NCBI GenBank assembly: GCA_031213475.1
Contig: JARUPZ010000025.1
Coordinates: forward strand, 2,678,077-2,742,076
Direction of reading: 5' to 3'
DNA: 64,000 nt
Source of the DNA: Nereocystis luetkeana
Taxonomy: Eukaryota > Sar > Phaeophyceae > Laminariales > Laminariaceae
In this document: piece by piece, positions 9,697-18,839 of the stretch
Position numbering within the stretch: position 1 is the first letter of the stretch
How the letters are laid out: each line of letters starts with the position of its first letter
Notes under the pieces: generated by a model
What the model was told of the DNA's origin: nothing
The model's database searches: none
Seen by the model: only the letters and a program-made list of their open reading frames with translations
Program-made: the position numbers and the translations under genes

Positions 9697-10049
9697 TTCT
9701 ACGATAGAAGGTTCACCCTAAACTTTCTGGGTCCCCTCACTTTAGGAGCTCCATGCCTCACCCGAAAACGGACTTCAACAAAAAACAACTTCATCCTGAT
9801 GAAGAATCCCACGGCTCGAGCACATAAAAATGTCATTTTTCGAAACACGATGGGCATTCCGACGATTTTCGGTTCAAGGAACCCCGTCATTCGGAAACCG
9901 TACCGTATCCGTGAAAATATGCTATTACGGGGGGCCATGGTTGACAGGACCTATGGTATACATATAAACCTATACGTTTAACAATTTTTACTAACAATAT
10001 TTGGTCCTGTTAACTATGGCCCCCCGCAATACCTCTATCGTAGAACGCG
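9697..10049 (-). mobile_element. Family C element, copy 2 (carries a family A insertion)
   Basis: Inverted relative to copy 1: it starts TTCTACGATAGAAGGTTCAC and ends ACCTCTATCGTAGAACGCGT. Inside are CTTTAGGAGCTCCATGCCTC and GGGCATTCCGACGATTTTCG. A family A element sits at 9925-10029 within the sequence that reads GTGCTACCTCTATCG in copy 1. Confidence 0.8.
9925..10029 (-). mobile_element. Family A MITE copy 4, nested in family C
   Basis: Flanks read GCTA-element-TACCTC, while the empty homologous site in family C copy 1 reads GCTACCTC (complement strand). This fixes the element ends as TTACGGGGG...CCCCCGCAA and the target duplication as TA. Confidence 0.9.
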
Positions 10050-10987
10050 TCACTGGAGAAGACTGAGAAAAATACCCAAAACCAACGAATAACCGCAAGT
10101 TGAAGGGTAACGCGCGTGAGATTGATGCCAGCGTACCGGGTACGAGAACACAGCAACATAACCGAGACCAGAAAATAGGAACGAAAAAGGAAGCAAAACA
10201 AAAAATTACTTACCAAGTATCATGAGCTGTAAACGCAACACAAATGGGGCAAGGAGATCAGAAAAAAAAAAATGCTGCTCTTTCGAAGGAAAGCATGCGC
10301 ACTCAAGACGGGCACCGCTGTACGGAAGAAGCAACAAGAAGGAGAGGAGGATGCCGGTGTAAGGAACGGCGGGGGAGGGGAAAGGAAAAGCAAGGGAGAT
10401 AGAGACAGGGGAAAGAAACAAGAAGGGAGCGAGAACGGAGAAGAGAGAACAATGCACTCCAGGCGGTGATAGAAACATGGGTGTCCGTCTCTGCCAGAAA
10501 AAGGATTCGGGAAACCTAGCCACGCCCTTTGCCGTCTCCTTCCTACTTCCTACTCTCGTCACTAGCGGTGTCAAGCGTCGGTCGCTGTCGCTGTCGCCCC
10601 CCCCCCCCCCCCCGATCATCCCAACAAGAAACAAACAAAAACCGCCTGAATTTAAGGGCTGATCGAACCGATACCCATCACACTCTCCGCTGTGGCGATG
10701 CTCCTCCTCCGCTGTTGGAACGAGCTCCTCCTCGGCACCGGAGTTGAAAATAAAAACCCATCGCCGCCACCCCACGGCCCTCGGTAGTCCACCTAGCAGG
10801 CCGCACAGGGTTCCTCCCTACGAGGCTGGGGCTCGCATGACCATCGGTGGACCGTCGAAGGCCCCCGTGGGCTCCGTCCCCCTCCCGAGGTCGGGGAAGG
10901 CCGAAGCGAGATAACCAATCAACCTTATCAACAACTCAGTCAATCAGCCCATCTATCTATCGATCAAAAGATCCAAATTTTCCGTCC
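10050..10987. other. No supported gene; GC-rich block at 10680-10915
   Basis: A 189-codon minus-strand frame (10206-10775) spans this stretch but most of it is hydrophobic/Pro-rich low complexity. Only its first part (EEELVPTAEEEH) looks protein-like. The GC-rich stretch around 10776-10915 matches nothing else I can see here. A C homopolymer lies at about 10596-10612. Confidence 0.35.
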
Positions 10988-10992
10988 TAGAT

Positions 10993-11030
10993 GCTAACGG
11001 ACACCTACCGTCATCCTTGGGGTATCGGAA
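10993..11030 (-). repeat. ALG2 exon-3'-end-like copy 2
   Basis: Read on the minus strand, GATGACG|GTAGGTGTCCGTTAGC resembles the 3' end and donor of the ALG2 exon at 12212 (GGTGACG|GTAAGTGTC) and the copy at 11205. It lies within the ALG2 intron. Confidence 0.5.
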
Positions 11031-11057
11031 CCGGCCCAACCTACCCATACTCTTGTA

Positions 11058-11173
11058 TTTCGGGGGACCATACGATCACATAGGATCTACGGTACACACA
11101 CAAAAGAAAAATCTACATATTCCGCTATCTCTACCAACAATAGTTGGTCCTGTTTACTATGGTCCCCCCGTGA
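11058..11173 (-). mobile_element. Family A MITE copy 5
   Basis: Starts TTTCGGGGGACCATACGATC and ends GTCCTGTTTACTATGGTCCC then CCCGTGA. It is slightly longer than consensus. Confidence 0.8.
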
Positions 11174-11204
11174 TAGTCATACAAACTTGTCGTAAGGTCT
11201 AACG

Positions 11205-11246
11205 GACACTCACCGTCACCCGCGGTGTCACAGAAGCAGCTCAATC
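11205..11246 (-). repeat. ALG2 exon-3'-end-like copy 1
   Basis: Minus-strand CTGCTTCTGTGACACCGCGG then GTGACG|GTGAGTGTCC closely matches the end of the real ALG2 exon (CTGCTTCCGAGACACCACGG then GTGACG|GTAAGTGTC). It is a partial duplicate of the exon end plus its splice donor inside the following intron. Confidence 0.7.
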
Positions 11247-11283
11247 AACCATCACTGTGACCCCTTAGAGGGAGGCCCAAAAA

Positions 11284-11310
11284 GGGGGGGGGGGGGGGGG
11301 GGGGGGGCGG
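11284..11310. repeat. Poly-G tract
   Basis: A G run of about 23 nt ending GGCGG, flanked by unique DNA. Confidence 0.9.
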
Positions 11311-11499
11311 TAGGCTTCCCAATGCATTTATGAAGAACACAAACGTAGGATCGATGGGGAGCCTATCATCATGCGACCGCAAAAAATGGCACCGAGAAAG
11401 TTTTCGATTCACGCAAAAGTTCTCGACATGCATGCATCAAAGCGGGTGTTTGGGTGCTTCCATAATTTTGAGCCTATTTACCGTGGGGGTCCGTGATAA

Positions 11500-11600
11500 C
11501 CATGCACCCTTAATTTTCGGAGGCTTCAAGCTCGAGGAGGGGCCTTGCACCTCACCCCAAAAAAGCCGATTTCGCGAAAAAAAAAAAGCAACCCGATGAA
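11500..11600 (-). mobile_element. Family C-related fragment (weak)
   Basis: TTTTCGGAGGCTTCAAGCTC and GAGGAGGGGCCTTGCACCTC resemble the inner C sequence (CTGAGGCTCCTCACTTCAGG and surroundings), but identity is low. Confidence 0.3.
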
Positions 11601-11660
11601 CAACCCCAGCGCCTATTAATAGCAAGTATACGTATCATGAACACTTACCGTGCAACGCCA

Positions 11661-11734
11661 TTACGGGGGGGCATATTAAATCTCTATATTTCACTCTATT
11701 TGCTAACACTATTATTTGCTTTGGTCCCCCGTAA
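11661..11734. mobile_element. Family A MITE copy 6 (internally deleted)
   Basis: Both ends are present (TTACGGGGGGGCATATTAAA and TTTGGTCCCCCGTAA), but only 74 bp separate them and the interior is divergent. Confidence 0.65.
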
Positions 11735-11772
11735 CACCAGGCATTAGTGATGGTACTCCAACGATAATGGGT

Positions 11773-11868
11773 GAACCCTTTTAGCACCGCAGTCCCGTTT
11801 TGGGGACAAACTACTTGAAATGGGAGTGGTGTGTCCCCACAGTGGGACTGCGGTTCTAAATGGGTTGA
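11773..11868. mobile_element. Family B (piggyBac-like) MITE copy 3
   Basis: GAACCCTTTTAGCACCGCAG and GACTGCGGTTCTAAATGGGT are the two arms. Its right half was later copied in the 124-bp tandem duplication described below. Confidence 0.85.
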
Positions 11869-12073
11869 GAAGCGCGGTCACCTAGGAAACAGTTCAGCCA
11901 GAACGTGCCACCTCCATCTAGTACGGGGGACCATAGTTAATAGGACGTATGGTGTGTCCCCACAGTGGGACTGCGGTTCTAAAATGGGTTGAGAAGCGCG
12001 GTCACCTAGGAAACAGTTCAGCCAGAACGTGCCACCTCCATCTAGTACGGGGGACCATAGTTAATAGGACGTA
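11827..12073. repeat. 124-bp tandem duplication of half a B MITE plus half an A MITE
   Basis: Two nearly identical units (11827-11949 and 11950-12073). Each starts TGGTGTGTCCCCACAGTGGG (right arm of MITE B3), continues through TCACCTAGGAAACAGTTCAG, and ends at TAGTACGGGGGACCATAGTT then AATAGGACGTAT (left arm of a family A MITE). The breakpoints are inside both MITEs. Confidence 0.9.
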
Positions 12074-12197
12074 TGGTACACATAAAAACCTAGTACGGGG
12101 GACCATAGTTGACAGGACGTATGGTACACATAAAAACCTATATATTTAACCATTTTTACTGACCATGTTTGGTCCTACTAACTATGCCCCCCCGTAA
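12074..12197 (-). mobile_element. Family A MITE copies 7 (truncated) and 8
   Basis: A left fragment of one copy (to 12090, GGTACACATAAAAACCTAG) is interrupted by a complete copy at 12092-12197, which starts TACGGGGGACCATAGTTGAC and ends ACTAACTATGCCCCCCCGTAA. The insertion is at a TA of the older copy. Confidence 0.8.
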
Positions 12198-12211
12198 TAG
12201 TTGACACTTAC

Positions 12212-12331
12212 CGTCACCCGTGGTGTCTCGGAAGCAGCGACGGCCATCGTGGTGGGACGTGTAGATGGTGACGTCGTGGCCGGCTTTCATCGCCGCCACT
12301 GCGGCGTTGACCACCAGCATCTCCGCCCCGC
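12212..12331 (-). CDS. ALG2: ALG2 mannosyltransferase, N-terminal exon
   Basis: This 120-nt minus-strand exon runs from a likely acceptor GGGCTAG to a strong donor GACG|GTAAGT. It encodes GAEMLVVNAAVAAMKAGHDV then TIYTSHHDGRRCFRDTTGDG. The GGAE, the VT.YTSHHD and the CF residues are hallmarks of ALG2 (GT4, GT-B fold, near the N-terminus). It ends after the first base of a Gly codon, completed by the exon at 6239-6317. Sequence just upstream still reads GLGLG in frame, so the acceptor could lie slightly earlier. The first exon, with the Met and the expected HPDLG motif, was not located above 12331. The protein works with ALG1 and ALG11 in early lipid-linked oligosaccharide assembly at the ER. 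Confidence 0.85.
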
Positions 12332-13117
12332 CTAGCCCAAGGCCGACGCAACGGGTGACATACAAACACAATGCACGTGATGAGTGTGAGTAAGTACGCA
12401 GACTGAGCAGAGAAAGCAGAGCAGAAGGAGTGAACAGAGTACATGTTTCAGCGAGCAAAGCGAACAAACAGTAAACACGGTGAACGCTGAAAAAACTCAG
12501 AGGACATAGGAAATGTACTAGACGCAACGAACGCAGCGAACATATGAGCACAGTAAACACGGTACTGCCTGGTAGTAAACATCGACTGCACACCGAGAAC
12601 GCTGAACACGCGAGGCACAGCAAGCACAGTGAGCATTGCAAACACAGCAGACATACCCGGCTGGTACGACTACACACGAAAGACAGAAAACATCATAAAC
12701 AATCGAACATGGGGGGTATAATAACAGGGCACCCCGCGGCGGCGGCTCGTTCTTAATGATATCATACTCGGCTTTCATATCGAGTTTACGCATCTAGAAC
12801 TACATGCGAAAAGTGAATCCAGAAATACTGGGGCCATACGAGTAACCAAAATAAAAACCTTCCGCAGGAGAGGCTCTGTGGAGGCGTTGTTAGAACCCGA
12901 ACAAATGCCACAATAGTGTGAGGGTAGTAGACACGGAGAGACAAGACAGCCAAGAGCGTTGAACTACTACGAGAGCTGCTGCAACCGGTAACAGGCAGTC
13001 GTTGTGGCACCCGCGAGAGCTCGTATAGCATGTAGCATCCCGGCGTTTCAAAGCAAGGAGACAGCAGCGTGCCCACCATAACTGCTCGGCTTTCCCGCCC
13101 GCCTGTCCATCAAGAGA
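12332..13117. other. No gene seen; AGCACA-rich low complexity at 12380-12700
   Basis: Irregular AGCACAG/GAACAC motifs similar to the block at 17380-17720. The remainder is unique. This should be intron or upstream DNA of ALG2. Confidence 0.45.
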
Positions 13118-13659
13118 GGGGGGGGGGGTGTACTCGATAGGAGAGATGTACTCGATCTCATGCATGGCCGTAGTCGTATGACCATAGACCCTCGCATCCC
13201 TACAATGCCGGGACGGAGTACGTCGGGTTTTCACCGACCAGGCAAACATTGCTTGCACCAAGCGCGAAGCGCCGTGAGGTGTCTGGCTAGTCGCACGAAG
13301 GGTGAGCTGCATCCTACTAAGAACCGCTTTTGAGGCGGACTTGCATATGGACGACGGCTTCGATGAGTTGATTTAATTTCCGGTGTAGGCATTTCCAGAG
13401 ACAGCAACGGGAGTACTACTCGTATGTAACCGCCTCTTGGGTGCCTTACCTTGAACAGTACGTGATGCGATCATTCCCAATTGTGCGAAGTAAAGGTTAT
13501 CTCCCTCGCACAAATGATCTAACTCGACAACCGCCTGTGGGTGACCGCCCAAAAAACAAAAAACGGTACACTGGTTGTCTAGCTCACGTAGTGAGCGGCA
13601 TGTTTTACAGTGACGTTGCCAACCGACGCCAACCCATCCTATATAAAATAGGGGGGGGC
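13118..13659 (-). mobile_element. Family D retroposon, near full-length copy 3
   Basis: On the minus strand it runs from TATAGGATGGGTTGGCGTCG through the TAGACAACCAG region, then CAAGCAATGTTTGCCTGGTC, ACGACTACGGCCATGCATGA and ends CTATCGAGTACACCCCCC (poly-C tail about 12 nt). It is about 540 bp. Full copies also lie at 40651, 43944 and 60281. No protein is encoded. Confidence 0.85.
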
Positions 13660-14334
13660 CAAGAGAGGGGGGGGGGGGGGTTAGGTCGAAACAAGTCGCT
13701 GTGCTTTTAGCGGGCCGCGAGTGTTCGTTACCCCCGCAGTTATTGGAGTGGGAGCATATCAGAGGTCGGGTTCGCCTTCTTGGGGGGGGGTCGTACAAGG
13801 TGGAGGCGGGGGGGGAAGGAACGGGGCATCTCACGGCGGTGGCCGGCCGTTCGTATCGTGCTTTGCATATATGTCGGCGTCGGCTGCTCGTATCATTCTT
13901 GGGTTTTATGTCGGCGGTGGCTGTTCATATTTCAGAGGGGCTCTTCCGCACGCGAGGGTCCCCCGTGACACGAGCACTTACAGGAGGCGCAGATGATAAG
14001 TGCTCGTGGTGCATTCGTGCGAATGGTGTAACTCTGCTCTGCTGCTGTGAGGTGCGTTGTGTGCCAGCAGAATATACCCCCTTCCTTGTTGCAAGCGGTG
14101 CTCAATAGTGGACGAATAATCACCACTACCGTCGCCGCCGCCGCCGCCGCTGCTGCTGTAGCTTACACGAACGACCAGCTGACCCACTTCGCTTCCTGGC
14201 GATTCAATTCATTCCATATCCCCCGGAGTCTGAGAGGCCATCCTTGACACGCACACGGGATTGGTCGGCTGGGTGGAGCGCGGTCCCGACCCGCTCCCCG
14301 CCGCCGCTCGTGTCAAGTATGGTGGCCAGCCAAC
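13660..14334. other. No supported gene; G-rich tracts
   Basis: A G run at 13667-13680 and a GCC-triplet run at 14130-14155. Open frames on both strands are Gly/Arg-rich or Cys-rich with no splice-site support. Confidence 0.4.
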
Positions 14335-14428
14335 ATACACCACTCTGGACGTCAGCAATAAGGATCGCTTGGTATTGATATTGATGCATAAACGGCCCTT
14401 AAATTTCCGACCGTGGTACCATGTGCCG
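14335..14428. mobile_element. Family I MITE, subfamily 2, copy 6
   Basis: TACACCACTCTGGACGTCAG, then TTGATATTGATGCATAAACG and CCGACCGTGGTACC. The middle (TTGATNTTGATGTATAAACG) is shared with 34546 and 62107, defining a subfamily. Confidence 0.55.
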
Positions 14429-14800
14429 GGATGCCATGTTCGTCATGTTTTATCTTGTTGCGTCTGGTTGATACCCCTACATACACATACCACATACTTC
14501 GAAGTATATTCCTATACCGGTGTAAGAAAACAGCAGGCCCTGCAGCAGTTTCCGCACAAAACATATTTTTGCAAATAATTGACGCGACAAGAGCTGGCCC
14601 GACGTCCTAACCCAGAACGAAAAAAATAAAAACACGCCGGGTAGCGATTTGTGATTTGATTTGCCGGTTCGAGCTTCAGGAGCCAGATTCTATATCTCGG
14701 ATCAACCACCGCATTGATGATTTATTGGCGACGGAATCATTTTTAGCGTGAAAAATTGGATTCGAGCAGAGTCTTTTTCAGGAGGGTGTACGGGCAAGTA

Positions 14801-15616
14801 TTATGCCGTCGGAAACGTGGGTTGAAAAAGCCGGCTTCTGATCGGTTATTTTTTCGGCTGGATTGTGAATCGCTACCCTTCTTATCGTCCGTCGGATCGA
14901 ATATCCAGTTTTCAGGTTTTTTCTGGAGGCGTTTGATGTTACCGAATGACTAGCTTGACTAGCTCCAAGAAAAAAGGGTGGGGTAGGCGGAAGTCGTTTC
15001 GGAACTGCTTCGCCGTAATGTGCACGGGGTAAGAGAGGTCTTCATCTTCCAGCAGCTGCGTCCAACCACACACACGTGCTGAGGTCTCGCTTCTTCCTCG
15101 AGCAGCGTGTGAGCTTCACACGTGGGGCGTTCTCCTCCATCTCGTCCTCGAACCCATGGGGGCGCTGGACGTCTTCGAGAGCCGCCAAAGCTACGGCCAG
15201 CGCAGCAGTTCGCAAAAGGTCATCGATACCGCGCACTGCAGCCATTGGGTGCTGACAAGTGCTGCTGACGGGCGTAGATAAGGGTGTATCACGCTGACTC
15301 GCGCCGAGCAGCAGCAGAAGTGACAGCAGTCAAGCCAGTGTCGCCGATCTTGTGTAGTGGGGTCATGTCGTCTGTCGTGTTGTCGTGGCGTGGATGTGTG
15401 ATACTCGTACGCGGTGGGGTTTCCAAAAAATTTCGAAGCATGAATCCGACTGGTGTGTTGGATCTAAAGTCTCAGTTTTCTCGGCTGTCTGGTCCAGTCG
15501 AAAAGAATAATCGAAATATCCTGGATTGAAAAGGCGCTTTTTCAAATGCATAAGAAAGCCTATTTTTGTCTCCGATCGGAAACCGGCTTTTTCAATCCAT
15601 GTTTCCGACCACGTAA
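14801..15616. mobile_element. PIF/Harbinger-type element, decayed, ~816 bp
   Basis: Left end TTATGCCGTCGGAAACGTGG then GTTGAAAAAGCCGGCTTCTG; right end (complement) TTACGTGGTCGGAAACATGG then ATTGAAAAAGCCGGTTTCCG. This is an inverted repeat of about 45 bp enclosing a transposase fragment. TTA at both ends fits Harbinger insertion preference. The element is far too short for a complete transposase. Confidence 0.6.
14939..15245 (-). pseudogene. PIF/Harbinger transposase N-terminal fragment, frameshifted
   Basis: A minus-strand frame starts MAAVRGIDDLLRTAALAVAL, passes CSRKKRDLSTCVWLDAAAG and hits a stop near 15043. One frame over, the sequence continues EDEDLSYPVHITAKQF and FRNDFRLPHPFFLELVKLV to a stop at 14939. 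The FR.DFR.P.P.FLELV pattern is typical of the region before the catalytic domain in PIF/Harbinger DDE transposases. No DDE catalytic segment is present. Either a frameshift or a short intron separates the two parts; with only this fragment left, it is a relic. Confidence 0.6.
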
Positions 15617-15720
15617 GAACTGGCCTTAGACGGTGAAACAGAGCTGAAAAGCAGGGGGTTAGCTAGGGCCAGCTACTGGTAGCTCAAAGTCAGGATAAAC
15701 ATTCCTCGTTGCGTCAGCAG

Positions 15721-16448
15721 CAGAGTTGGGCACCGAGACCGATCTTCGGATACTGAAATCCGGTTTTCGGTAACCGAAACCGGACAATGAAAAAGCGGTT
15801 ATAAAGTTGATGAAGAATAACCGACCGGCTTTAACCGGATCGGTGGTTTCCGGTCGGGTGTTGCGTCCCCTATCTTCTACCCCATATAACACCGAGGAGT
15901 CCGTATGGAAACCCCGGTACATATGCAGTAATGCTGCGTAGGACACATAAAATGATGAATAGAACACACATACCATTTTATATCAATACGTAGTAAGAAA
16001 TAATAAGATCAGGCTGCGATTTTGCTGTAGTGCATATTACGAGGGGTCATAGTAAATAGGACCAAATATTGTCAGGAAAAAGAGGTAAATATATCGGTTT
16101 TTGTGTGTACCATAGGTCCTACTAACTATGGTCCCCCGAAATAGTAGTAGTGAAATTACGAAATCCGGGAGGGGTTGATAAGAAAGTCTGGCTGAGACAC
16201 AGCGGTCGGTGAGCAGTAATAAATCGGGGGGCATAATGCTGAAGCTATTAATAGTGTAGATTGCACCTTTTCTGAAACACGAAATCCAGCCTGGTCGTCA
16301 TGATTTGTGTTCCGTTTTCCGCTCTAGCCAAATATGCGCATTAACCGACCGAGTATCCGACCCGAAAGGTCTCGGTTTCGGCAAAAAACTTCGATCGGTT
16401 TTCACACAACCGCCCGAACCCACAAAGGGCTTCCGTGCCCAACTCTAT
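15721..16448. mobile_element. hAT-type non-autonomous element, ~728 bp
   Basis: Left end CAGAGTTGGGCACCGAGACC; right end TTCCGTGCCCAACTCTA. CAGAGTTGGGCA is a common hAT terminus. Flanks GTCAGCAG and ATCAATAG agree at 6 of 8 positions, suggesting a decayed 8-bp target duplication. CGGTTTTCGGTAACCGAAAC near the left and CGGTTTCGGC near the right are subterminal motifs. There is no transposase; a family A MITE is nested inside. Confidence 0.6.
16037..16140 (+). mobile_element. Family A MITE copy 9, nested in hAT element
   Basis: Starts TTACGAGGGGTCATAGTAAA and ends TACTAACTATGGTCCCCCGA. It is a full-length copy. Confidence 0.85.
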
Positions 16449-16570
16449 CAATAGTCATCCGCCCGAAACCTGGATCCGACAAGCATTTTGATCTGACCAT
16501 CAGCCCCCGGCTGGTGAGGGGGGGGGGCGTCGAAGGGAGGGTCCCGCTGGAGGCCTCCTGGCGGGCGGTT

Positions 16571-16684
16571 TTAGGCCTTTTAGTGCCTTCGTCCGGTTTT
16601 GAGACAAATTACTTGCAACTTGAGTGGTTTGTTTCCATGCATAACGGGACTGCAGCTTTGACCTAAAAGACTAAAAGGGGTAAT
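16571..16684. mobile_element. Family B MITE copy 4 (degenerate)
   Basis: GCCTTTTAGTGCCTTCGTCC and GGGACTGCAGCTTTGACCTA then CTAAAAGGGGTAA. The right arm is lengthened by a short internal duplication of CTAAAAG. Confidence 0.7.
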
Positions 16685-16825
16685 GAGATTTGGCGTCAAT
16701 ATTTCGTGTGTAGAGCTCAAAAAGAAGTCGGTTTTGGGGCGTACCTCAAAGGTAATGTGTGGGTGGGTCCGGGGCGGTAAATTAACCCGGGGCGAACAAA
16801 AAAATCGAAAATGATAACAAGCAGG

Positions 16826-16922
16826 TGCCACCCTGTCCCTAAATATAACGAAACTTTGGATTGAATATTGGTATATAAATGCTACCAGGTATCTGTATTT
16901 TCGAGACAGAGTTGTGTGGTGA
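16826..16922. mobile_element. Family I MITE copy 3 (with TACCAGGTA)
   Basis: Begins GTGCCACCCTGTCCCTAAAT and ends CGAGACAGAGTTGTGTGG. A CCAGGTA segment at 16882-16888 sits at a TA. Confidence 0.55.
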
Positions 16923-17237
16923 TGTACGGGCGCGAACGGAATGCCACTACTGCTTGCTGTACATACACACAGAAGTCCTTGTCCCTGCGGCCTACAGCAG
17001 TAGATGATCGCGCAAAGCCGTGTGGGGGTGTGTGCCCCTTTCTTGCCTTTTCGTACCTGAGGGGTGCCAACGTAAGAACCCAGCAGGCAATGTTGGTGTT
17101 CTGGTGCGCAACACTGGGGGCTTTGTGCTGGAAAAGGAATACCTACAGGGATGTGGAGTCGTTCGTGGAGTCGTGAAGCCGCTGTTCTCTCTCTCTTCTC
17201 CTTTGAGGATTCTTAGTGGGACGTACCAGGTACGTAA

Positions 17238-17290
17238 ATTTGCAGTTTGTCCCCAAAACGGGACTCAGCTTCTGCCCTAAATGGGTCAAG
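17238..17290. mobile_element. Family B MITE copy 5 (right half only)
   Basis: AGTTTGTCCCCAAAACGGGA then CTAAATGGGTCAAG is the right arm. The left arm is missing; a TACCAGGTA lies 12 bp upstream. Confidence 0.6.
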
Positions 17291-17379
17291 TCAGTCCACC
17301 GGGAATTGGATTTTGCACGACAGGGGAAAGGGGTCTACCAAGTACCTGTTTTCAAACTTCATCCAGAATTCTTGAGCCG

Positions 17380-17720
17380 TGCCAGCAACAATCACCGCAC
17401 AGCACATGAATAGAGCAGTCAGAATGCGAAGCACAGCACAGCATCACAGCAGCAGTACAATCACCGGCACAGGGGAACAAAGTGGTATAGCACAGGACAT
17501 CATAGCACACAGAACAGCGCAGCACAAGCATAGAGCGCAGCGAAGCACACACGGCACACAACAGCACCGCATGTGCAGCACAGCACATCACAGCACACAC
17601 CGACGCCAACACCAGCAGCAGCAGCGCGCTGAGCCAGCTCAGCACAGCACAGCACACCAGCACACCATAGTATACCAGCCAGCAAAGCACAGCACACGGC
17701 AGTACACGCAGCACGCAGCA
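17380..17720. repeat. GCACAGCACA-type low-complexity block
   Basis: Irregular CACAGCA/GCAGCA units over about 340 bp. Frames on both strands are open because of the skewed composition (His/Thr/Gln-rich one way, Cys/Val/Leu-rich the other). Confidence 0.8.
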
Positions 17721-17879
17721 CCCCTCGCGTATTATAGGTGTAGTAGCTGAACAAGAATCTCCGCAAACATACTCTCGTTCAACCCCGAGCACAAACACGC
17801 GCAAGCGCTTGGTTCTTTGACGTATCTGATCATGCCACGACAAGCGACAACACCATCCATATCTCACCGATACCGAGGT

Positions 17880-18500
17880 CGAGATGCACGAAGATGACCT
17901 TCATCGCGGCGGCTGATCGGCAGCCAGGCTCGAGCACACTTGCGGATCAACGAAGGCTGATGAAATGGCGAGAGGAGTTCCACAAAGCGATAGGAAGCCA
18001 TGAGCATAGGGGGCGTTTGTCAGGAATTCCCGTTTGAATGGTTGAATCGATGACATTCGATGAGGTGGATTGCTTTGCAGTCAGGCGCCACGCAGTTGCT
18101 GTACAACGCCATGTCACCCAGTCCCTGTTCCTCAGCGGATTCCACACGGCATATTATTGCCCCGTTACTGGCCCCAAGCGGAATCTGGTAGTGGGGTTGT
18201 TGCTTTCCTTCTCTAAAACGGTGGTGAACAGAATCTTGTCCTGCACGCGTATATTGCACAATGTACAGAAGCAGATCGTATCATACCAGAACCCCCAGGT
18301 CCAACCTTCAAAACTGCTGTACGTGTAGCTTCCATTCAAGTACATTGCACCTGGTGAAACAGTGGCAACGCCTCCCGCAAAGATCGGAGTTGCGCGTAGC
18401 CACACAGGACGGCGGGTCGAAGAAGATCCACAGCCGTTATTACTGTAAAGGACCCTACTTCGTAATGCAAACGGAAATGTCTGGAAACCCATCATTTTTC
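17880..18500 (-). other. Anonymous region with minus-strand open frames
   Basis: Two overlapping minus-strand frames, one reading FEGWTWGFWYDTICFCTL (ending 18154), the other MALYSNCVAPDCKAIHLIEC (ending 18020), have balanced amino-acid use and look more protein-like than background. I do not recognise either, and splice boundaries are not clear. They lie downstream of the better-supported exon at 18533-18810. Confidence 0.3.
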
Positions 18501-18532
18501 AACTCCTCATGACTCATGTGTCCTACTCTCGT

Positions 18533-18810
18533 TCAAGCACAACAGTTGCAGTGCTGCGCCATGCTGCTCCCCTGTGCTATGCTCGCTGCGGCAACAATAT
18601 CTTCAAGCCTGAGCGGTGCCTCCTCCTTCGTAAGCGCCCCGTCACTCTCGCGATGTGGAGTGCTAGCCAGGTCGTCGTTTGGTGTTGATGCTTCCTCGCT
18701 GCTATGCTCGCCCTCCTTACGAGCAACTACAAGTGCAACAGCACGCAACAGCCGCGAGTCTTGTACGAGATGGAGGTCAGGTGGCTGCTGCTCTATGCTG
18801 TCCGAGGTGC
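18533..18810 (-). CDS. Probable terminal exon of an unknown protein
   Basis: A pyrimidine-rich acceptor (TTTCCCTCTCCAG) precedes a 278-nt minus-strand frame that opens with two bases of a split codon. It encodes TSDSIEQQPPDLHLVQDSR, then LLRAVALVVARKEGEH and EEASTPNDDLAST, and ends MAQHCNCCA before TGA at 18533. The product is acidic and Ser/Ala-rich with a short helical part (LRLEDIVAAASIAQ). I do not recognise a family. A plus-strand alternative also has a GTAGGT donor near 18871, so strand is not certain. No neighbouring exon was tied to it. Confidence 0.4.
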
Positions 18811-18839
18811 CTGGAGAGGGAAAGTTCATTCGAATGGGC

